The translations under genes were made by a program, and so were the position numbers. Under the pieces are notes generated by a model. The model was not told the DNA's origin. It made no database searches and saw only the letters and a program-made list of their open reading frames with translations. DNA of 5,873 nucleotides from JAGLCW01 sp964427915 (GTDB taxonomy: Bacteria; Caldisericota; Caldisericia; UBA6126), in contig CAYRWA010000015.1 in the NCBI GenBank assembly GCA_964427915.1, forward strand, positions 1-5,873, written 5' to 3'. This document shows, piece after piece, positions 5,854 through 5,873 of the stretch. The first letter of the stretch is position 1; the number at the start of each line of letters is the position of its first letter.

Positions 5854-5873
5854 GTGGATTGCTTTGAAAGGTA
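5854..5873 (+). CDS. Possible start of a gene running off the right edge
   Basis: A GTG at 5854 opens a frame (reading MDCFER) that is still open at the end of the window. It lies 8 nt after AAGGA (5841-5845), an ideal ribosome binding site spacing. A TTG at 5852 in another frame is the alternative. Only six codons are visible, so the call rests on the site and on the attenuator-like leader upstream. Confidence 0.22.

Noticed and set aside
5775..5873. Minus-strand frame entering from the right edge and ending at TAG 5777-5775, with a hydrophobic stretch (FLLLIFVLLYLVVYY) like a membrane helix
   Set aside because: A-rich plus-strand DNA read in reverse gives Phe/Leu/Val-rich frames by chance. 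Another minus frame is also open here, and the plus-strand ribosome binding site argues for the opposite orientation. The sequence beyond 5873 would decide.

Overview
The window is A+T-rich bacterial DNA. Its features point to a low-GC Gram-positive bacterium (Bacillota, probably an anaerobic clostridial lineage): strong purine-rich ribosome binding sites, a lipoprotein with a Gram-positive-style lipobox, a copper-amine-oxidase-like 'stalk' domain protein, and an AraC regulator with a GyrI-like effector domain. This placement is inference; there is no rRNA or marker gene to settle it. There is also no tRNA, CRISPR array or recognisable transposase.

Layout, left to right. (1) At the left edge lies the 3' part of a plus-strand gene for a surface-type protein: two tandem ~93-residue beta-sandwich repeats, a proline linker encoded by an uninterrupted C10 tract, and a C-terminal stalk domain (2-994). 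(2) A compact unit follows (1024-2238). Two tandem 30-bp copies of an inverted-repeat element lead into a near-consensus promoter whose predicted start is the A of the ATG of an AAA_14/DUF4143 ATPase, so the mRNA is probably leaderless. (3) A 237-bp gap holds a short minus-strand reading frame (2251-2412) that may be a small gene or a gene tail. (4) Next is a GNAT acetyltransferase resembling the NAT16 family (2476-3357). (5) A small secreted lipoprotein follows (3524-4069), ending at a strong intrinsic terminator (4140-4188). (6) Convergent to it is a minus-strand AraC-family regulator (4247-5194) preceded by a perfect 10+8+10 bp dyad. (7) The last ~570 bp contain no convincing complete gene. 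They hold A/T tracts and, on the plus strand, a promoter-like sequence, a terminator hairpin with a competing upstream pairing partner, and a ribosome binding site with a possible GTG start at the right edge. This looks like an attenuated leader for a gene beyond the window.

The protein-coding genes do not form one obvious pathway. Most seem to be separately transcribed accessory genes. The points most worth a second look are the self-contained leaderless ATPase unit with its duplicated operator, the poly-C tract that could switch the stalk domain on and off, and the putative attenuator at the right end.
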